A model generated the notes under the pieces. That model saw nothing but the letters and a program-made list of their open reading frames with translations. It was not told where the DNA came from and did not search any database. DNA of 64,000 bases from Dama dama (lineage: Eukaryota; Chordata; Mammalia; Artiodactyla; Cervidae): positions 44,278,001 through 44,342,000 of the forward strand of contig NC_083711.1 of assembly GCF_033118175.1 (NCBI RefSeq), written 5' to 3'. The position numbers and the translations under genes were made by a program. Positions 32,476-46,370 of this stretch are shown piece by piece. How positions within the stretch are numbered: the stretch's first letter is position 1; each line of letters begins with the position of its first letter.

Positions 32476-35400
32476 ATTACATCCATTCAAATACAATTCT
32501 AAATATTCAAATTTCTAGACATAAGAATCATGGGTTTCAGTCTTTGGGGGAACTGAGACTTTGCATGCACATATGACTACCTTAGAGGCTGTCCCTGAAG
32601 TACTTGGGGCCCCAAAGCAAGACGATATTGTTTACAGTGATTCTTTCAATATCATCCTCCACAAAATTTTTAAAAGGGTCTTCACTTTTCAAAACTTACT
32701 CATTACCACAGAGTAGCATTGCCAGTGGTTTCAATTATAATTACAAAAGTAATGTACTAGAGAAAGATTCTGAAATAGATTTTCTTACACCAATGATTTT
32801 ACAATAGAAGTGGACAAGAGCTGGGGTGTATCGGGGGCATTCAATTAGAGGCTATGGACTCTCTTTCTCTTTGCCAAAAAAATATGGAGAGATACACTTA
32901 TAAACTCTAGTTCATCAACTACTTCAATGAATTGTCGAATCCAAACCAAATATGGATTTTCTAGGGACTTCCCAGCCTTATTTCAACCAATCTGTCTCAT
33001 TCTCATCACTCTCTTTAGTCTAACAAATTACATTTGATTAAAAGATTGCTCAAATGTTTTAAATGGTCCAAAAGAGGAGATCAATTTCCACTTGTCTTTA
33101 ATTATATTAACAACAGCTTATAACCAAAAATCTTCAATCTTGTAGCAGTGTCCTGAGAAAAGTAGGAATTCAACTGTTATTCTCTGAGTGAATAGCAAAT
33201 GATTAACTGGAATTAACTATTTGATAGTATCAAATTTCATGGAGAATAAAAAAATCCATAGGTTTTTATTTACCTTGTTTCTTTTGTATGGCTATTTAAA
33301 AGCAGATAAATTATTATAAAGTGAAAACTTACTGATATGAGCTATGGAGTTGGGAGTAACCAATAACTGACATGTTAATAAAAGAAACTAGGAAAACTTG
33401 GTTAAATTTGCTACATATTAGTAATGATATTATAAATAAACCTCAACTTCCTTGCTAAAAATTGTTCCTCCAAACTTTCTATATCAAAAGTATAATAGCA
33501 GAAACAATCTATCTCTTCCAGCTTTAAAGTAGTATGAAATAGATGCCAGATTCTCAGCATTAAATGGATGCTAATATATATTTTAGGGCAGCTTTTGATG
33601 CCCTTCAAAAGTACTATCAACAGTCTTAAAGCTAAGCCACATTTTTTGCTATCTCATCATCTGATAGCACAAAATGTCTCTTGAGATTGAAGGATGGAGT
33701 TCACTTCGAGCACTGTGTATGTATGAGTGTGCAATTCAGCTCTGCATCTAAAATGCCGCCTCAAATGTATAGACTGTATGTACTTCAGAGCTTAAAGTTC
33801 CAAGGGTGTTTTTTCTTGTGTTAGAAGTTGTAGCGTATCTTCTGCAGGTGAACTTTTAAAATAAGCAGGCTGGCTTATCAACCTTAGTACAGAAGTTGAA
33901 CACCTTCCTGTTATTCACTCAGGTAATGAACCTAGACAATAGGTAGTCCTCCCTTGGGTAGAGCTAGGTTTGCATCTTGGCCTTCCTCTTCCTTTAATTT
34001 TAAAATACATTAAATCAGCTGCAATGTGGCAATATGAGATTCTCAAGTATCCATAAATGAAATCTCCAGATCAGCCTCTCATAGGCAAATAAGCAGCCAT
34101 AATATGTTGCAAATTCTCCCTCTGAAACCACAGAGAAGAAACTCTATATACTCACCAATGATCCTTATCAAATAGCGACTTTGTGGAATGCTCTTTGCCT
34201 TCACAGTCTCTCTGGAGGCTACTGACTCTAATGGGAAGGCAATGTACCATTGGCTATTATTCTTGCCAGCAGTGAACGCTGAAAAAAGATGGATCCATTC
34301 ATTTTGTGTTCTCAGTGCAGGGTATGAGATCCCAGTGGAACTATCTTTACTTTCCTTTGAAAATTAATTGTAGCTTTTGCTATTTATTTATAGCAGAGGG
34401 TTAGATCCCTGCTCCTAGACCTTTTATGAATCTTAAACCATCAATGTGAATGATAGTTCATTGTATTTTTTCTCCAGAGTTAGCCTTACAATGTTCTTTT
34501 AATGTTCTTTTGGTATTATTTTTATGAAGAATAAAGGCCTTATCAGCTTTTACTGAAACAGTAAGGCAGATTTGATACTGTTTTGGAAATCACCATGTCT
34601 GATAAAACAAATAATATTATGTTAAGAGGTAGGAGAATAATATTAAGTTTAAAGAAGAGTTTCTACTAAACAGTGTTTTGTGTAATAGTGGATAATAAAT
34701 ATGTTAAGCTTTTTTTCCTCTCAAGTGGCAAATTAATTAATGAGGCATCTTACACAATTGCAAGTGACAGAGACACGGCTCAATTGGAATAAACATAAAG
34801 TGGTTTATTTTTCTTGTTTAATAAGTAGTCTGAGGTAGACAATTGGCGATAGTGGTTTAGATGCTCAAAAATGTCAGATTTGGAATCTTAAACATTTTTA
34901 TGGCATTTTTCTCATAGTGTCAAAATTAATGCTACAGTCCAGACATCACATTCAATTCTAGATAGACAGGCAGGGCAAAGAGCAAAAGACTAAGTTGACT
35001 CTCTTTAAGGAACTTTCCCTTATTTCCCATCCAGACTTTTCCTTGTACCTTTCATGAGTTATTTTCATTTGAAATGGACTTGTCACTATTTATCTGAGTG
35101 GGACTCTACATCACAAAATGTAGTTCCTTTAAAAAGGAAGAAAAACAGAATGGATATTGGAAAAACAGTTACAAGTCTATTCCAAAGGGACTATGTTTTT
35201 TTTTACTAGATTAGAAGACACAAAATTAAACTTCTATTTTGACTACTTATACTAATAAAGAGCATAGTTAAAATTTGTTAAATATTATCTACTTGAAAAA
35301 AGGCAATATTTGAGTCATAAAAATTATCTTAGTTATTACTCTTTGTAACAAACTGGGAACTAGTAAGTTGCAAATAAGCTTGGATTCTCAGATCACAATC

Positions 35401-38400
35401 CTGTAGGGTAAATTTTGTCTTATTTAACAAAATAATAATTACCTTTCATAACAACAAAATAATATTTCTAAGCTAAAGATTCCTGTAATTTGTATCATTA
35501 AAATACCTATGTGCTGAGGACAAAATTGCATTTTATTGGTTTTATTTTTCCTAGCTATAGAAACAAATTAAAGCAGATATGAACCCAGTTATGCTAGTAT
35601 CTTTGAGTCAATGACACAATTGTTACCCCAGTGTAAGTCTCTTTGTAGGATCACCTTTGTGTATGAGAGACTGCTGCTCTGTGCTTGAGAAAATAATCTT
35701 TCTCAGTTTCATCCATAGCCCTTGGGATGTTCCTAAAATGGTCACACTATAATTTTTACATACATAGAATCTTTCCTGTTGGTTCAGACATACATTGCCC
35801 ATTGGCTGCTCAAATGTGATTCATTATAATTGAATTATATTTCACATCTTTATGTAATACATCATTTTCATCATTTAACATTTTAATGTAAGATTATTTG
35901 CTTATTCTGTATTCCTCAAATGATTTTTTAAAGTGAGATTCAGATTATAGTAAAATTTGCATACTATAAGTATACAATTTGAAATACAGAACTGGAAGAA
36001 ATATTAAATTAAAATAAACTAAAAACTTAAGTTTTATTGCCATGGTGAAAATGGAATCTAATAGTCTGAAGTAAAAAAAAAAAGCATAATTTATTGGGTA
36101 AAAGAAAAAACATTTTTAATGTCCTTGAAGCTAATATTTAAAGATTTTTCTTATCTATTTATATAAAAGAGAAAACCATTATGGCCAAGTCTTCAAAAAT
36201 GATTTGACTGAAAATATGCATATAAACTCCAACAATTTTCATTATTCTCTAAAACATCCCATATGTCATGAACATAAATTGTGTATTTTTATTTGAATAA
36301 TGCATCATATTTGTGACTGGAGATTAAAACTTAACTACCATCAAAAACTTACAAAATATCAATGAGAGTTAATATACAGATTTATAATGCTAACATATTT
36401 ATTACTTTAATATCAAAGTTGTATTATTTTTATACATAGTCCTCTTCTCAGAATTGGGGATAAAAAATGTTAGTTAAATGATATATTGACATTAATGCTG
36501 CAGCTTCTATAACTGTTAATTCATCTTTGGAAGCTGAGGACTATGTCACAAACTAATCAAAAAAGGCAATTTTTTAAATGGCATCACATTCTAATATAGA
36601 TCTTTTCTATAATATGTGATATAAATCCTATGGAGGGAATAGAATAGTATATTTTATTACGATGGAGAAGGCAGAATTTTGACCTACTTGAATACTTTCA
36701 TTTCATTTCAGTTTTGTATGAACAGGCTGATCCATAGTATTACAATATCATCAAGCATAATTTTGAATAAAAAGTGTTTGTAGCTGAAAATGTGGATTAT
36801 TTACTATTTCGTGCATTTATATTCAAAGTTATGTTTATGTGTACTGTGATTTCTTAAAATTTATGTACTTTTATCCTAAAAGAGTGATTTACAAGTGGAC
36901 AAATACACACTTCAGGGGAGGGTTTTTCTTTATCTCAGTGCATTGAAAATACAGTAAAATATTATAATATATTCCAAAACTCTGACAATAGATTGTAAGC
37001 AGCAAACTTTATTAAATAGGAAAAGATGCATGCCTATGCATTAGGCTAACCTATTATCCTTCATTTTAGAACTTTATAAGCTGTTTCATATTGTAACAGT
37101 ACATAATGAATCATGCAAGTTGCACTCGTTCTGACAGGTATTCTTAAAGTTAAATGTCTTATAAAAGTGCCTAAACTTTCTCTTATTATCTTCTATATAT
37201 TGCTTCCTGAACAAGTATTTTTTTCTGTTTGTATTCACTAAAGCTACCTATACTCTGTGAATTGAGAAAACTGGTAGGCAAAGCACTTCAAAGTCTAAGC
37301 CAGTTATTTGTTATCTAACCTTTAAAATCAATTCATCTTCCATGTGTTTTGGATCCTCCCATCAAATATGTATATTGATATGTTCCCATTTATAGGTAAT
37401 GTTGAGTAGCAGTAGAAATTTATAATAGAAAAATTTATTCATTTATCCATTCAACAGTTTATTACCCACTAATATTGAACCCCATATATCTAGTCATTGT
37501 AATATGCATGTATAAAAAAATTTGTCTAATGTCAAGTTAAACCTCATGAGCACACCAACGTATAAAACAACAAAGAAATTACAAACAAGTGAAGCAAATC
37601 TTCAGAGAATAGAAGCCTAATAGCTACAAACATAAACTCATATAATTTAAAAATAGCATTCCCCTCAGCATTCCCTTTCATTGAGGGTAGTATAATATTT
37701 ATATGATTTTTAAGTCTAACTCATTATCCGGATTCTGAGGATTATGCATCAGATTGTAAACAAGCATTAGCGAAGACCTATGAGAACAGGTCTATGGCAT
37801 CTAAATTACAAATGATACGTATTATGTGACTGCAAGGGTCAGTGAAGATTCAGAAAGTAACAGCTGATACCTTGACAATGAGGCAGCAGCCACAAGGTTG
37901 GAAAAAAATAGAATTTCTGATGGCAGTTCAGTGTATCAACAGATGTGACACCTAATAATAGCTCCCGAAAGTAAACACACATTTAGCGCTGGACTGAGAT
38001 ATGTGTGCAACACTTGAGAGATCCATTGTGTGGCTCTGGATTCAAATTCTATTCCTTCAATATGTGTATAATATTTATTTAACAGTGTTGGCAAAAAGGA
38101 AAATATGTGTTGCTAAATTCAAATTACATGTTTTTGTCTTATATTTTAAATAAATATTTATTGTAGCATTTGTTATGTGACATTTGACCTATGTGGAAAA
38201 CTTTTAACTTGTAAAAAATTTCAGGAAACAAAATAAATCATTTCCGTTAACTAGCACCATTATAAGTATTCATTGGTTTTAAACTGAATTTTGATTTAAG
38301 ATGACTACTTGTTAGCAGTTATTATAACTTTCATTTCTCCCAACCTACAAATATAGTTATTCTGTTAAAAAGAAAATCAACAGAGGTATTTGTCACCTGT

Positions 38401-40569
38401 GATTTTTTTTTTTTCTTTTTGATACACAGTGTAAATCTGTAGAAATTTGATCAATGTGCAGTCCATCACTGCACATTAATACAGGAGTTTGTATGAGAAA
38501 ATCTCAGTTAAACTGGCACCAAAACACCAGTATGTTTCCAATAATATTTTAAATCCATGCCCTGGGCATCTGCCATTCTGGTCAATTCCTTAAGCTCGTT
38601 CAACATAGAATGACTTTAGTAAGGCAATGTCTCCTAATGGCAAAGGACACAAGGTCCACAGTTAGACATCAAGGAATAAGCCCAGACAGAGCCATAACTG
38701 GTAACTTGGTGACTAACATTGGTAAAGTATAAGAAATATGTAACCAAAGACCTTTGGGAGTTCGGTTTCTTAAATGATGAATAATAGTAGTATCTACTTT
38801 AGAGATAATTACAAGCAATATATCACATGGGACTATAAAGTGAACTTATACTCAAAAAGAAGTCAAATTGTGTTGAGTATTTTCTGTGAATAAATTTGAA
38901 CAGTTATAATATTTTAATAAATATCTTGGAATATATAATATGGTATTTAAAGATATTTTTTCTATCATTTGTAAATTCAATAAGTTGTTTAGAATATTTA
39001 TTTGGTTATGGTAGAATATTAAACGAGCAATTAGTTGCCTCTGTCCTTTAAAATGTTGGAAATTTAAGAAATATATATGGATGCATTAAAATGCATAGCA
39101 CATGAAAGTAAATCTTGTCAATTCTAATTGTGGAATTTAAATATCTAAAAATGCATTTTATGGTCAGCTCTGATGACTGGATAAGTCTTTATGAAGGAAA
39201 TGAATCTTGAGTCAACTTCTGAGAGTCTTAAACTTTAGTGTATAAAAGAATCAACAGGGACGCCTGGCAAGAATCAGTACTTCCTATGAGTAGGCCTGGG
39301 ATATAGGGCAAAAATTGAATTTTCTAAAGGCATTGCAGAAGATTCTGAAGCAGTTGAACATCAGTTCATACTTTGGGAGCACTGTTCTAGAAGATATGCA
39401 AAATTTACAAAGAGCAATGTAGGGCAGGATGCACAGGAAGCAGGCATAAAGGAATGTTAAATGTTTTAAGTGTGATAGTAACTCAAGGGTAGGGAAGAGT
39501 GTTAATAGATGTTTCACAGCTTACATTGGTCAGATTTGGAGAGACCTGAATGGCAAGCCAAGGAACCTGAACTTAATATTTACAGCTGATAGATATATTC
39601 CTTTATTTTGTTAAGGAATTGTTTTTCAATATGTAACTTAAAATTAAATTGTCAGTACTTCTTTGGTTGGGTATGGAAGAATGAGAGTGAAGTTAGAAAG
39701 TCAGGGGCAATAACACATGAAGGAATGGACTCCTGGTCTTCCTCACTGCTAAAGCGTAAAAAGAAATAAGACATGTCACTGTGGTTGCAATGATGACAAA
39801 AACTGGTAAGATTTTAGGTATAGATATTTTCAAAAGAAAGAAAAACACGGATATACATATCTTGAGATTTAGAGTTAACAAAATTGATTATATTGCTTAT
39901 TAGAGGGAAAAGTGTGTACAGTTACATGAATAAGACGGTTGTTCTAGACATGTTTTTATTTCTAAGTAAGTGGTTTTATTTCTAAGTAGGGTAATGTAGT
40001 AAGAATTATGAGATTCACTTTCATAGTTTGGAAATTGATTAGGACTAAAAACAAATTAAAAGTAATTTCTATAAAATAATAATCAAAACATCAAGATGAA
40101 ATGATAATTTTAAATGCCTAAATAGACTTCAACTTTATATCTATCTTTTCTTCTTCAGATTAATCTTGTCTTCCCTGTGAAAAGCAGTCCATCTGTTAGA
40201 AAGGGAGAAGAAGAGAGTGAAGACAAACCTTTTTCTTTCTCCACCTATGTTGGAGCATTGTGTTCCCTAAGAAGGAATCTTGTCTCCACACCAACCTGGA
40301 AACCCACAGACAACCAGGCAGAGCCCTGGAATATACTAGCCATATTCACTGAGTGCCAAGTGTCTTAAATGTCTGCTGGGTATGAATGCCTAGCTTTCAC
40401 TCACCCAACTTCTGAGACTACTGCCATTTTTACTTTGGAAAAACATCCCTCTCTGACTTTTAATCCATGAAACTTCAATCCATCTGGTGCTTCTACTCAA
40501 GTTGTGCACACTTAACTCAGGCCAGAGCAATTAATGCAATTTATTCTTCAGTCACAGTGATTAATTCAT
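32476..40569. other. Long AT-rich block without recognisable genes or young repeats
   Basis: Over 8 kb with no BovB, Bov SINE, L1 3' end or provirus that I can see, and no coding frame above 77 codons. A few stretches (for example about 39530-39600) may be very old repeat remains. A poly-T run sits near 38404-38414. Whether parts are conserved regulatory DNA cannot be told from one sequence. Confidence 0.6.
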
Positions 40570-40900
40570 GCAAAATAATACTCTCCTAAGACTCTAGAGG
40601 AGAATCCATTTCATGCTTCTTTCAGCTGCTGGAAACTGCCAGCATGTCTATGGATTGTGGCTGCCTCACTCTAATCCCTGCCTCTGTGGTACCATTGCCT
40701 CCTTTTCTTCTTATATGGCTCTCTGTCTCCCTCCTATAAAGATATTTACAAATTCCTTTAGGACCCATCCAGATTACTCAGGATAGTCTTCATATTTCAT
40801 AATCTTTAATCATATCATATAAGGTAACATTCACAAGTTCCAGAGATTACAGAACACATTTGCAGAGACCATTATTCAGACTACCACAATGACCATTTTC
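40570..40900. mobile_element. Ancient dispersed mammalian repeat, family not fixed
   Basis: CTCTAGAGGAGAATCCATTTC, then TGGCTGCCTCACTCTAATC, then ATAAGGTAACATTCACAAGTTCC and ATTATTCAGACTACCACA is a pattern found in a high-copy placental repeat, related to 24250-24510. Family name and strand are left open. Confidence 0.5.
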
Positions 40901-41734
40901 CAGGATTTTATATAAAAAATATTTGGATAGTTGGCTCATTTGTGTGTGTGTGTGCTTGGAATGAGTGAAAAATAAAATAAAGCTTTTATTGCTTATATCC
41001 AACTTGCAACTGCTAGAAGAGAGAAAAGGAATACAATCTGTTTATTAAATGAGGTAAAGGAAAGACCCAAGTCTGAAACATGGTAATCATTTTAGCATCT
41101 ATACTCAGCCCTGTCTAATGTAAACTCTACTCTCTGGACCTTGCAGGATAAGATTCCCCAAATTCCTTAATTGTTATTATTGCCATTGCAGTTGTTTAAG
41201 TCAGTTTCAATTGGAACTTAAACAGATATCTCACTACTCTTTCTCTGTCTCCAAATAAATGTTCTTAGGTTTTATTTTCTGAAGATCAAAATATTTAATC
41301 TATACTTGATGTAATACAAAAAACTGTTTTATATACACTTATGCTTCCAAACTATAAATAATTTAAAAGGTTGCTTTTATTCCCCATTTTTCTCTCTTTA
41401 GTAGTCAATGCACATAACTGGAAACAAAAATACAGCTTAATGTATTTTTATTATCTGCTGACTCTTATGCTTAGAAATATGCAAATTGATTATTTGTTCT
41501 TTACTAACTATAACATGCACAAGCCAATATCCCAGTTCCAAACAATGCACGCTGCTTAGATTCACAGCAGGGTCATACTGTTGAAAAATAATCATGTATA
41601 AGACTTAATCCTTCCTCTATGTTTATCCACATGGCTCTACTGCTTAATTTTTTTAATATTTCTACATTTGAAGAGTATATATTTGTGTGACTGCTATGAC
41701 TTATTATTAAGTTGTTATAGCTGGGTCTTTTGGA
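40901..41734. other. AT-rich intergenic DNA
   Basis: A short (TG)n tract lies at about 40940-40953. No gene recognised. Confidence 0.55.
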
Positions 41735-42103
41735 AACTATGATAACCAGAAAAATGCCCCCCAAAGATGTCCATGTCCTAATCCCCAGGATCTGTTAATA
41801 TATTCCCTTGTATAACAAAAGGGACTTTGCAGATATGATTAAGTTTTTTGAAACAGAGAGTTATTCTGTATTATTCATGGGAACCAAAGTAATCACCAAA
41901 TTTTCCCATAAGAAGACAGGGGAATCAGAGTCAGAGAAAGATTGGAAGATGAAGAACTTAGCCGTGAGCCAAGAAATGCAGGCAGTCTCCAGAAGCTGGA
42001 AAAAGCAAGGAACAAATCCTCCCATACAACCTCCAGAAGAAATGCAATATAGGTTCCCCCTCTATCTGATAGGACAGCATTCCCAGGAAACCTTTTGTAA
42101 GTT

Positions 42104-42314
42104 GTGAATGTGTGCTCAGGTGTGTCTAACTCTTAGCGACCCCATGGGCTGCAGCCCACCAGGCTCTTCCATCCGTGAGATTTTCCAGGCCAGAGTACTG
42201 GAGTGGGTTGCCATTCCCTTCTCAGGGGGTCTTCACAACCCAGGAATCCAACCTGCATGTCCTGCAGCTCCTGTATTGCAGGTGGATTTTTTGCTGCTGA
42301 GCCACCTGGGACGC
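42104..42314 (-). mobile_element. Bov-tA SINE
   Basis: Reverse Bov-tA with a perfect 13-bp duplication, CCTTTTGTAAGTT, at 42091-42103 and 42315-42327. Confidence 0.95.
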
Positions 42315-42327
42315 CCTTTTGTAAGTT

Positions 42328-42699
42328 AAAATAGCATAAAGTGAAGAAGCAGTTACCATAGGACACATCTTGGTAACAAATGCACAAACAGAATAAGATA
42401 AAACACAGGTGCTCACAGACACAGTTCAAAGCTATGGCAGCTTAATACTGAGATGCTGAGTCTTGTTCTCTGAGAAGGACTTTGATAGGGACACTCTCAC
42501 TGCTGTGAATGAGCACTCTCCACAAAACAAAATATGAAGACTATTTCCACTTTTTGCCCTTTTCCATAAAAGCCAAAATCCTTTTTGGGTTTTTCTTTCA
42601 GTTGGCAAAAAGAGATAGGTCTTTCATGTAAGTGAAGTGGCATAATGTAAATGTTCAAAAAGCAGGGGATGCTGGAACTACATTTTCATAGTTTTCATA
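42328..42699. other. Unassigned insert inside the MLT1 LTR
   Basis: Together with about 42060-42103 this forms a segment that is not MLT1 and not BovB (for example ACACAGGTGCTCACAGACAC and CCAAAATCCTTTTTGGG). It resembles an old DNA-transposon relic, but I cannot name it. Confidence 0.35.
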
Positions 42700-43105
42700 C
42701 TTCCATAAAGAAGGCTGAGAACCAAAGAATTGATGCTTTTGAACTGTGGTGTTGAAGAAGACTCTTAAGTGTCCCTTGGACTGCAAGGAGATCAAACCAG
42801 TCAATCCTAAAGAAAATTAATCCTGAATATTCATTGGAAGGACTGATGCTGAAGCTGAAGCTCCAATACTTTGGCCACATGATGCAAAGAGCTGACTCAT
42901 TAGAAAAAACCCTGATGCTGGTAAAGATTGAGGGCAGGAGGAGAAGGGGACAGCAGAGGATGACGTGGTTGGATGGCATCACCGACTCAGTGGACGAGAG
43001 TTTGAGCACGCTCTTGGAGATAGTGAAGGACAGGGAAACCTGGCGTGCTGCAGTCCATGGGGTTGCAAAGAGTCGGACACGACTGAGTGCAACTTGAACT
43101 GCCAA
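42700..43105 (+). mobile_element. BovB LINE 3' end
   Basis: A 5'-truncated copy of about 400 bp, from AAAGAAGGCTGAGAACCAAAG to AAGAGTCGGACACGACTGAG. The open piece 42834-43097 is the extreme C-terminus of the BovB protein. Confidence 0.92.
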
Positions 43106-43223
43106 AACCTTGGCCAATAGCTCAGTAAAACCCATTCTGACCTCTGGAAGCATAAAATATTTTTCTATTTTAAGGCACTGAATTCTTAATTATTTGTTAC
43201 AACACCAAAAGGAAACTAATACA

Positions 43224-44622
43224 GTGTCCCTACCCTCTTGTTGCTGCTGGTGCAAATACTGAGACTAATGTCTCATGTGTGCAAACTGTCTTGGAGGATG
43301 CCCTTCAGAGACAGAAGCTGCCTGGCCCTGTGGTCCTAAGATTTATGCTGCATCCCACTGCACTAGTAGCATGACTCTATAGGCAATAACTGACTTTGGA
43401 AGTATGAGTTATTTGGAAGTATGAGGTCTGTCTCAAGTGTGAGCAGAGTGAGCAGCACAAATTACATTCCAGAGTCAGACGTCATCTGAAAACATATTCT
43501 GGCATAGTTCCTTTGCCTTACTCATCCTGCTCCTCTCAGATGCTCACAATAAATCTCTAGCATCCAATTACCCACTCCAAGCTCTGCTTCTGAAGAACCA
43601 CCTGAAACAAACACAAATTATCTTTTTTTCTTTAAATATCAGTGGTCAATGTCTTTTCACAGTTTCTTTTATTTTTATAGCACTTAGAAAGCTAGGTAAG
43701 ATAAGACATTATTGTGCTTTCAACAATTTCACTAAATTCAAACAAGAATAAGTATAATAAGACATTTTATTTTTCTTCATTTCCAATGTCAATTATACTA
43801 TTGTTCATAATTTTTCTATGTCATTAGTTGTTTAATTACTGCTTAGAATAACTACTGCCTATTATATGCCTTTGAAGTGTGGAAGCTTTTTACATCAACA
43901 TTAAGAAAAATTCATGGATCAAATTTGTCAGATCCATGCACTTACTCTGGCAGTCTTTTATTTTCAAACAATGACTCCTGTTAAAACTCCTTAGTAAATA
44001 TTTACCCTCTATTGACCTCAAAATTGTTTTATAGAAAAGAACATTAACATTATCAAGAAATATTATAATAACTTTATATTTGAAGCAATTATCCTAGCAT
44101 TGATGGAAAAGTATAGATTGTATTCTTCAAAGCCCTACTTTTAGAAATCATATGATCTCTATTCTTGCAAAATAACTTAAAGTATATATACTTTATCATA
44201 TCGCTTAACATTTTTAAAAAGCAAAACTATATACTTTATTGAAGGACAATGCATTTAGTAGAAAAAATAATTTTTGAACTAAATACTGAATATAAAATGT
44301 AAAGCATATTAGGGCATTCTCAATGTGTTGCCCAAAAAATAATATCCATGTTGCTAGTTGTAGCAGCAAGAAAAAGGAGTGTAGAATATATTTAATTGTT
44401 AGATGATTTGAACAAATAATTTAGTGAATATGATTAAGTATTTGAAATAAATAAGAAGATATTACATGTAAAATAAAGGAGTCCACACTTTAAATATATT
44501 GCATTAGTGAATAAAGCAGAGGTGACCACTTTTATAATACTTTAAATTTGGGTTATTTATCTCACCACATCTAAATTCCGAGATATTAAGCAAAATGCAT
44601 TCCATTAGAATTGTGAACTGTT
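43224..44622. other. AT-rich intergenic DNA
   Basis: No gene or named repeat recognised. Confidence 0.55.
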
Positions 44623-44632
44623 AGACAAAAAT

Positions 44633-44906
44633 CGGAGAAGGCAATGGCACCCCACTCCAGTACTCTTGCCTGGAAACTCCCATGGACGGAGAAGCCTTGT
44701 GGGCTGCAGTCCATGGGGTCGCTAAGAGTCAGACACGACTGAGCGACTTCACTTTCACTTTTCACTTTCATGCATTAGAGAAGGAACTGGCAACCCACTC
44801 CAGTGTTCTTGCCTGGAGAATCCCAGGGACGAGGGAGCCTGGTGGGCTGCTATCTATGGGGTCGCACAGGGTCGGACATGACTTAAAACGACTTAGCAGC
44901 AGCAGC
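44633..44906 (+). mobile_element. Bov-A2 SINE (dimeric)
   Basis: Two Bov-A units in tandem (from 44633 and from about 44778), each with CACTCCAGT..TCTTGCCTGG and CCATGGGGTCGC-type motifs, ending in an (AGC)n tail. A perfect 10-bp duplication, AGACAAAAAT, lies at 44623-44632 and 44907-44916. Confidence 0.96.
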
Positions 44907-45357
44907 AGACAAAAATAAAATATTGTAAAGAGAGTTATTTTGCATTCTTTCACACAGAAGCAAGTCTTAGAGTTTATATGTGATTATAAAAGGAATAGTA
45001 AACATAGATAATATATTCAGAAACAAGATAAGTGAAATGCAATAGGAGGAAATATTTCATCAGCTCAAAAATTAAAAATCCAATAAAATAATGTGACTAT
45101 GTTAAGCTACTTTTATTTCAAACTCTCAGTAAATAAAAATAAAGAGGAATTATAGGAATTTGAGAGAAATAAATTTGTTAGTCATGTTCTTTATATTTGT
45201 AGGTCAATCAGTAGTGAATGCTGATAGGTCAGGGGTTTGGATTTTTGTTTTCATTCTGCCTTCTTTCTTTTTTCTATTTCTTAATTTATCCTGCTCCTTT
45301 GTATCTCCCTGTTTTGAATTCCCAAAGGAAGAAATCAAGTGTCTCAAAGATAAAACA

Positions 45358-45636
45358 GAGAAGGCAATGGCAATCCACTTCAGTAGTATTGCCTGGAAAA
45401 TCCCATGGACAGGGGAGCCTGGTGGGCTACAGTCCATGGGGTCGCTAAGAGTCGGACATGACTGAGCGACTTCACTTTATTCACTTCACTCACTTCATAC
45501 TTTATCACTGGAGAAGGAAATGGCAACCCACTCCAGTATTCTTGCCTGGAGAATCCCATGGACAGAGGAGCCTGGCCATGGTCCATGGGGTCACAGAGAG
45601 TCGGACACTACTGAAGTGTCTGAGCATGCATGCATA
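45358..45636 (+). mobile_element. Bov-A2 SINE (dimeric)
   Basis: Two Bov-A units in forward orientation (from 45358 and from about 45510). A perfect 13-bp duplication, CAAAGATAAAACA, lies at 45345-45357 and 45637-45649. The frames at 45160-45465 and on the opposite strand arise from this SINE and its flank. Confidence 0.96.
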
Positions 45637-45649
45637 CAAAGATAAAACA

Positions 45650-46358
45650 CTTCCAAAATTATATACCATCTTTCATGAAAAAAAAAATTTCCATTAAAAC
45701 CATCACTTTGAGTGTGTTCAAAGGTATAGTAAACCAATGCTCAGAAATGTTGAAATTCCCTGACTAGTGGCTACACTTCAACAGATATTGCCTAATAAAT
45801 ACAGAATTGACAACATCTGGTAATAACACTGATAATAACCAACTTGAAATATTCTACCTATATATTTAGAATGTTAATTAGATTTTAAAAAGCATACTTG
45901 TGTAGTAAGATTCTTACAATAAAATTATGGCTTCTCTCCCAATCATTTTTAATAATGATTTTCTTGTTCCTCATTTATTTCCCTGTAACTTAGACATTTT
46001 TTTTTTATGATTTTCCTTCTGGGGACTCAATTATGCTGGCAGCTTTATAAATTTCTTTGTATTTTTAAGCAGACACATTGTTTGTTTAAATGTGGAAATG
46101 ACTGTCTGTATATACTGTTAGGAGGAGGATATCTTAGTGCTTTTCTATTTATTGTCTACTTTGGGAAGTGCTTTAATATAGCACTTCTTAAGCATAACTG
46201 TTAACGTACCTTTTAATTTCTACTTACGTGAATAGACCATTTGTTTAATTTTTCTGTGACAGATAGTAGTTATTTTTTGCATATTATGTATAATTTATCA
46301 GAATATAACAATAAAAAATGGAAGGGCTAATGCTGATTCAATGTCCCCGAACCAGTGT
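45650..46358. other. AT-rich intergenic DNA
   Basis: No feature recognised. Confidence 0.55.
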
Positions 46359-46370
46359 TCAACTGATCTG

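Larger units (their letters stand above)
41735..43223 (+). mobile_element. MLT1-type MaLR LTR, interrupted
   Basis: Left part 41735-42060: GATAACCAGAAAAATGCCCC, CATGTCCTAATCCCCAGGA, GGGACTTTGCAGATATGATT, then a GAAGCTGGAAAAAGCAAGGA block, in the order of an MLT1 LTR. Right part 43104-43223: CTCTGGAAGCATAAAAT to GGAAACTAATACAG, the usual 3' end. Between them lie a SINE, an unassigned segment and a BovB 3' end. MLT1 LTRs are noncoding relics of ERVL-related elements. Confidence 0.8.

Noticed and set aside
41808..42107. A 99-codon plus-strand frame
   Set aside because: It lies inside an MLT1 LTR, which is noncoding.
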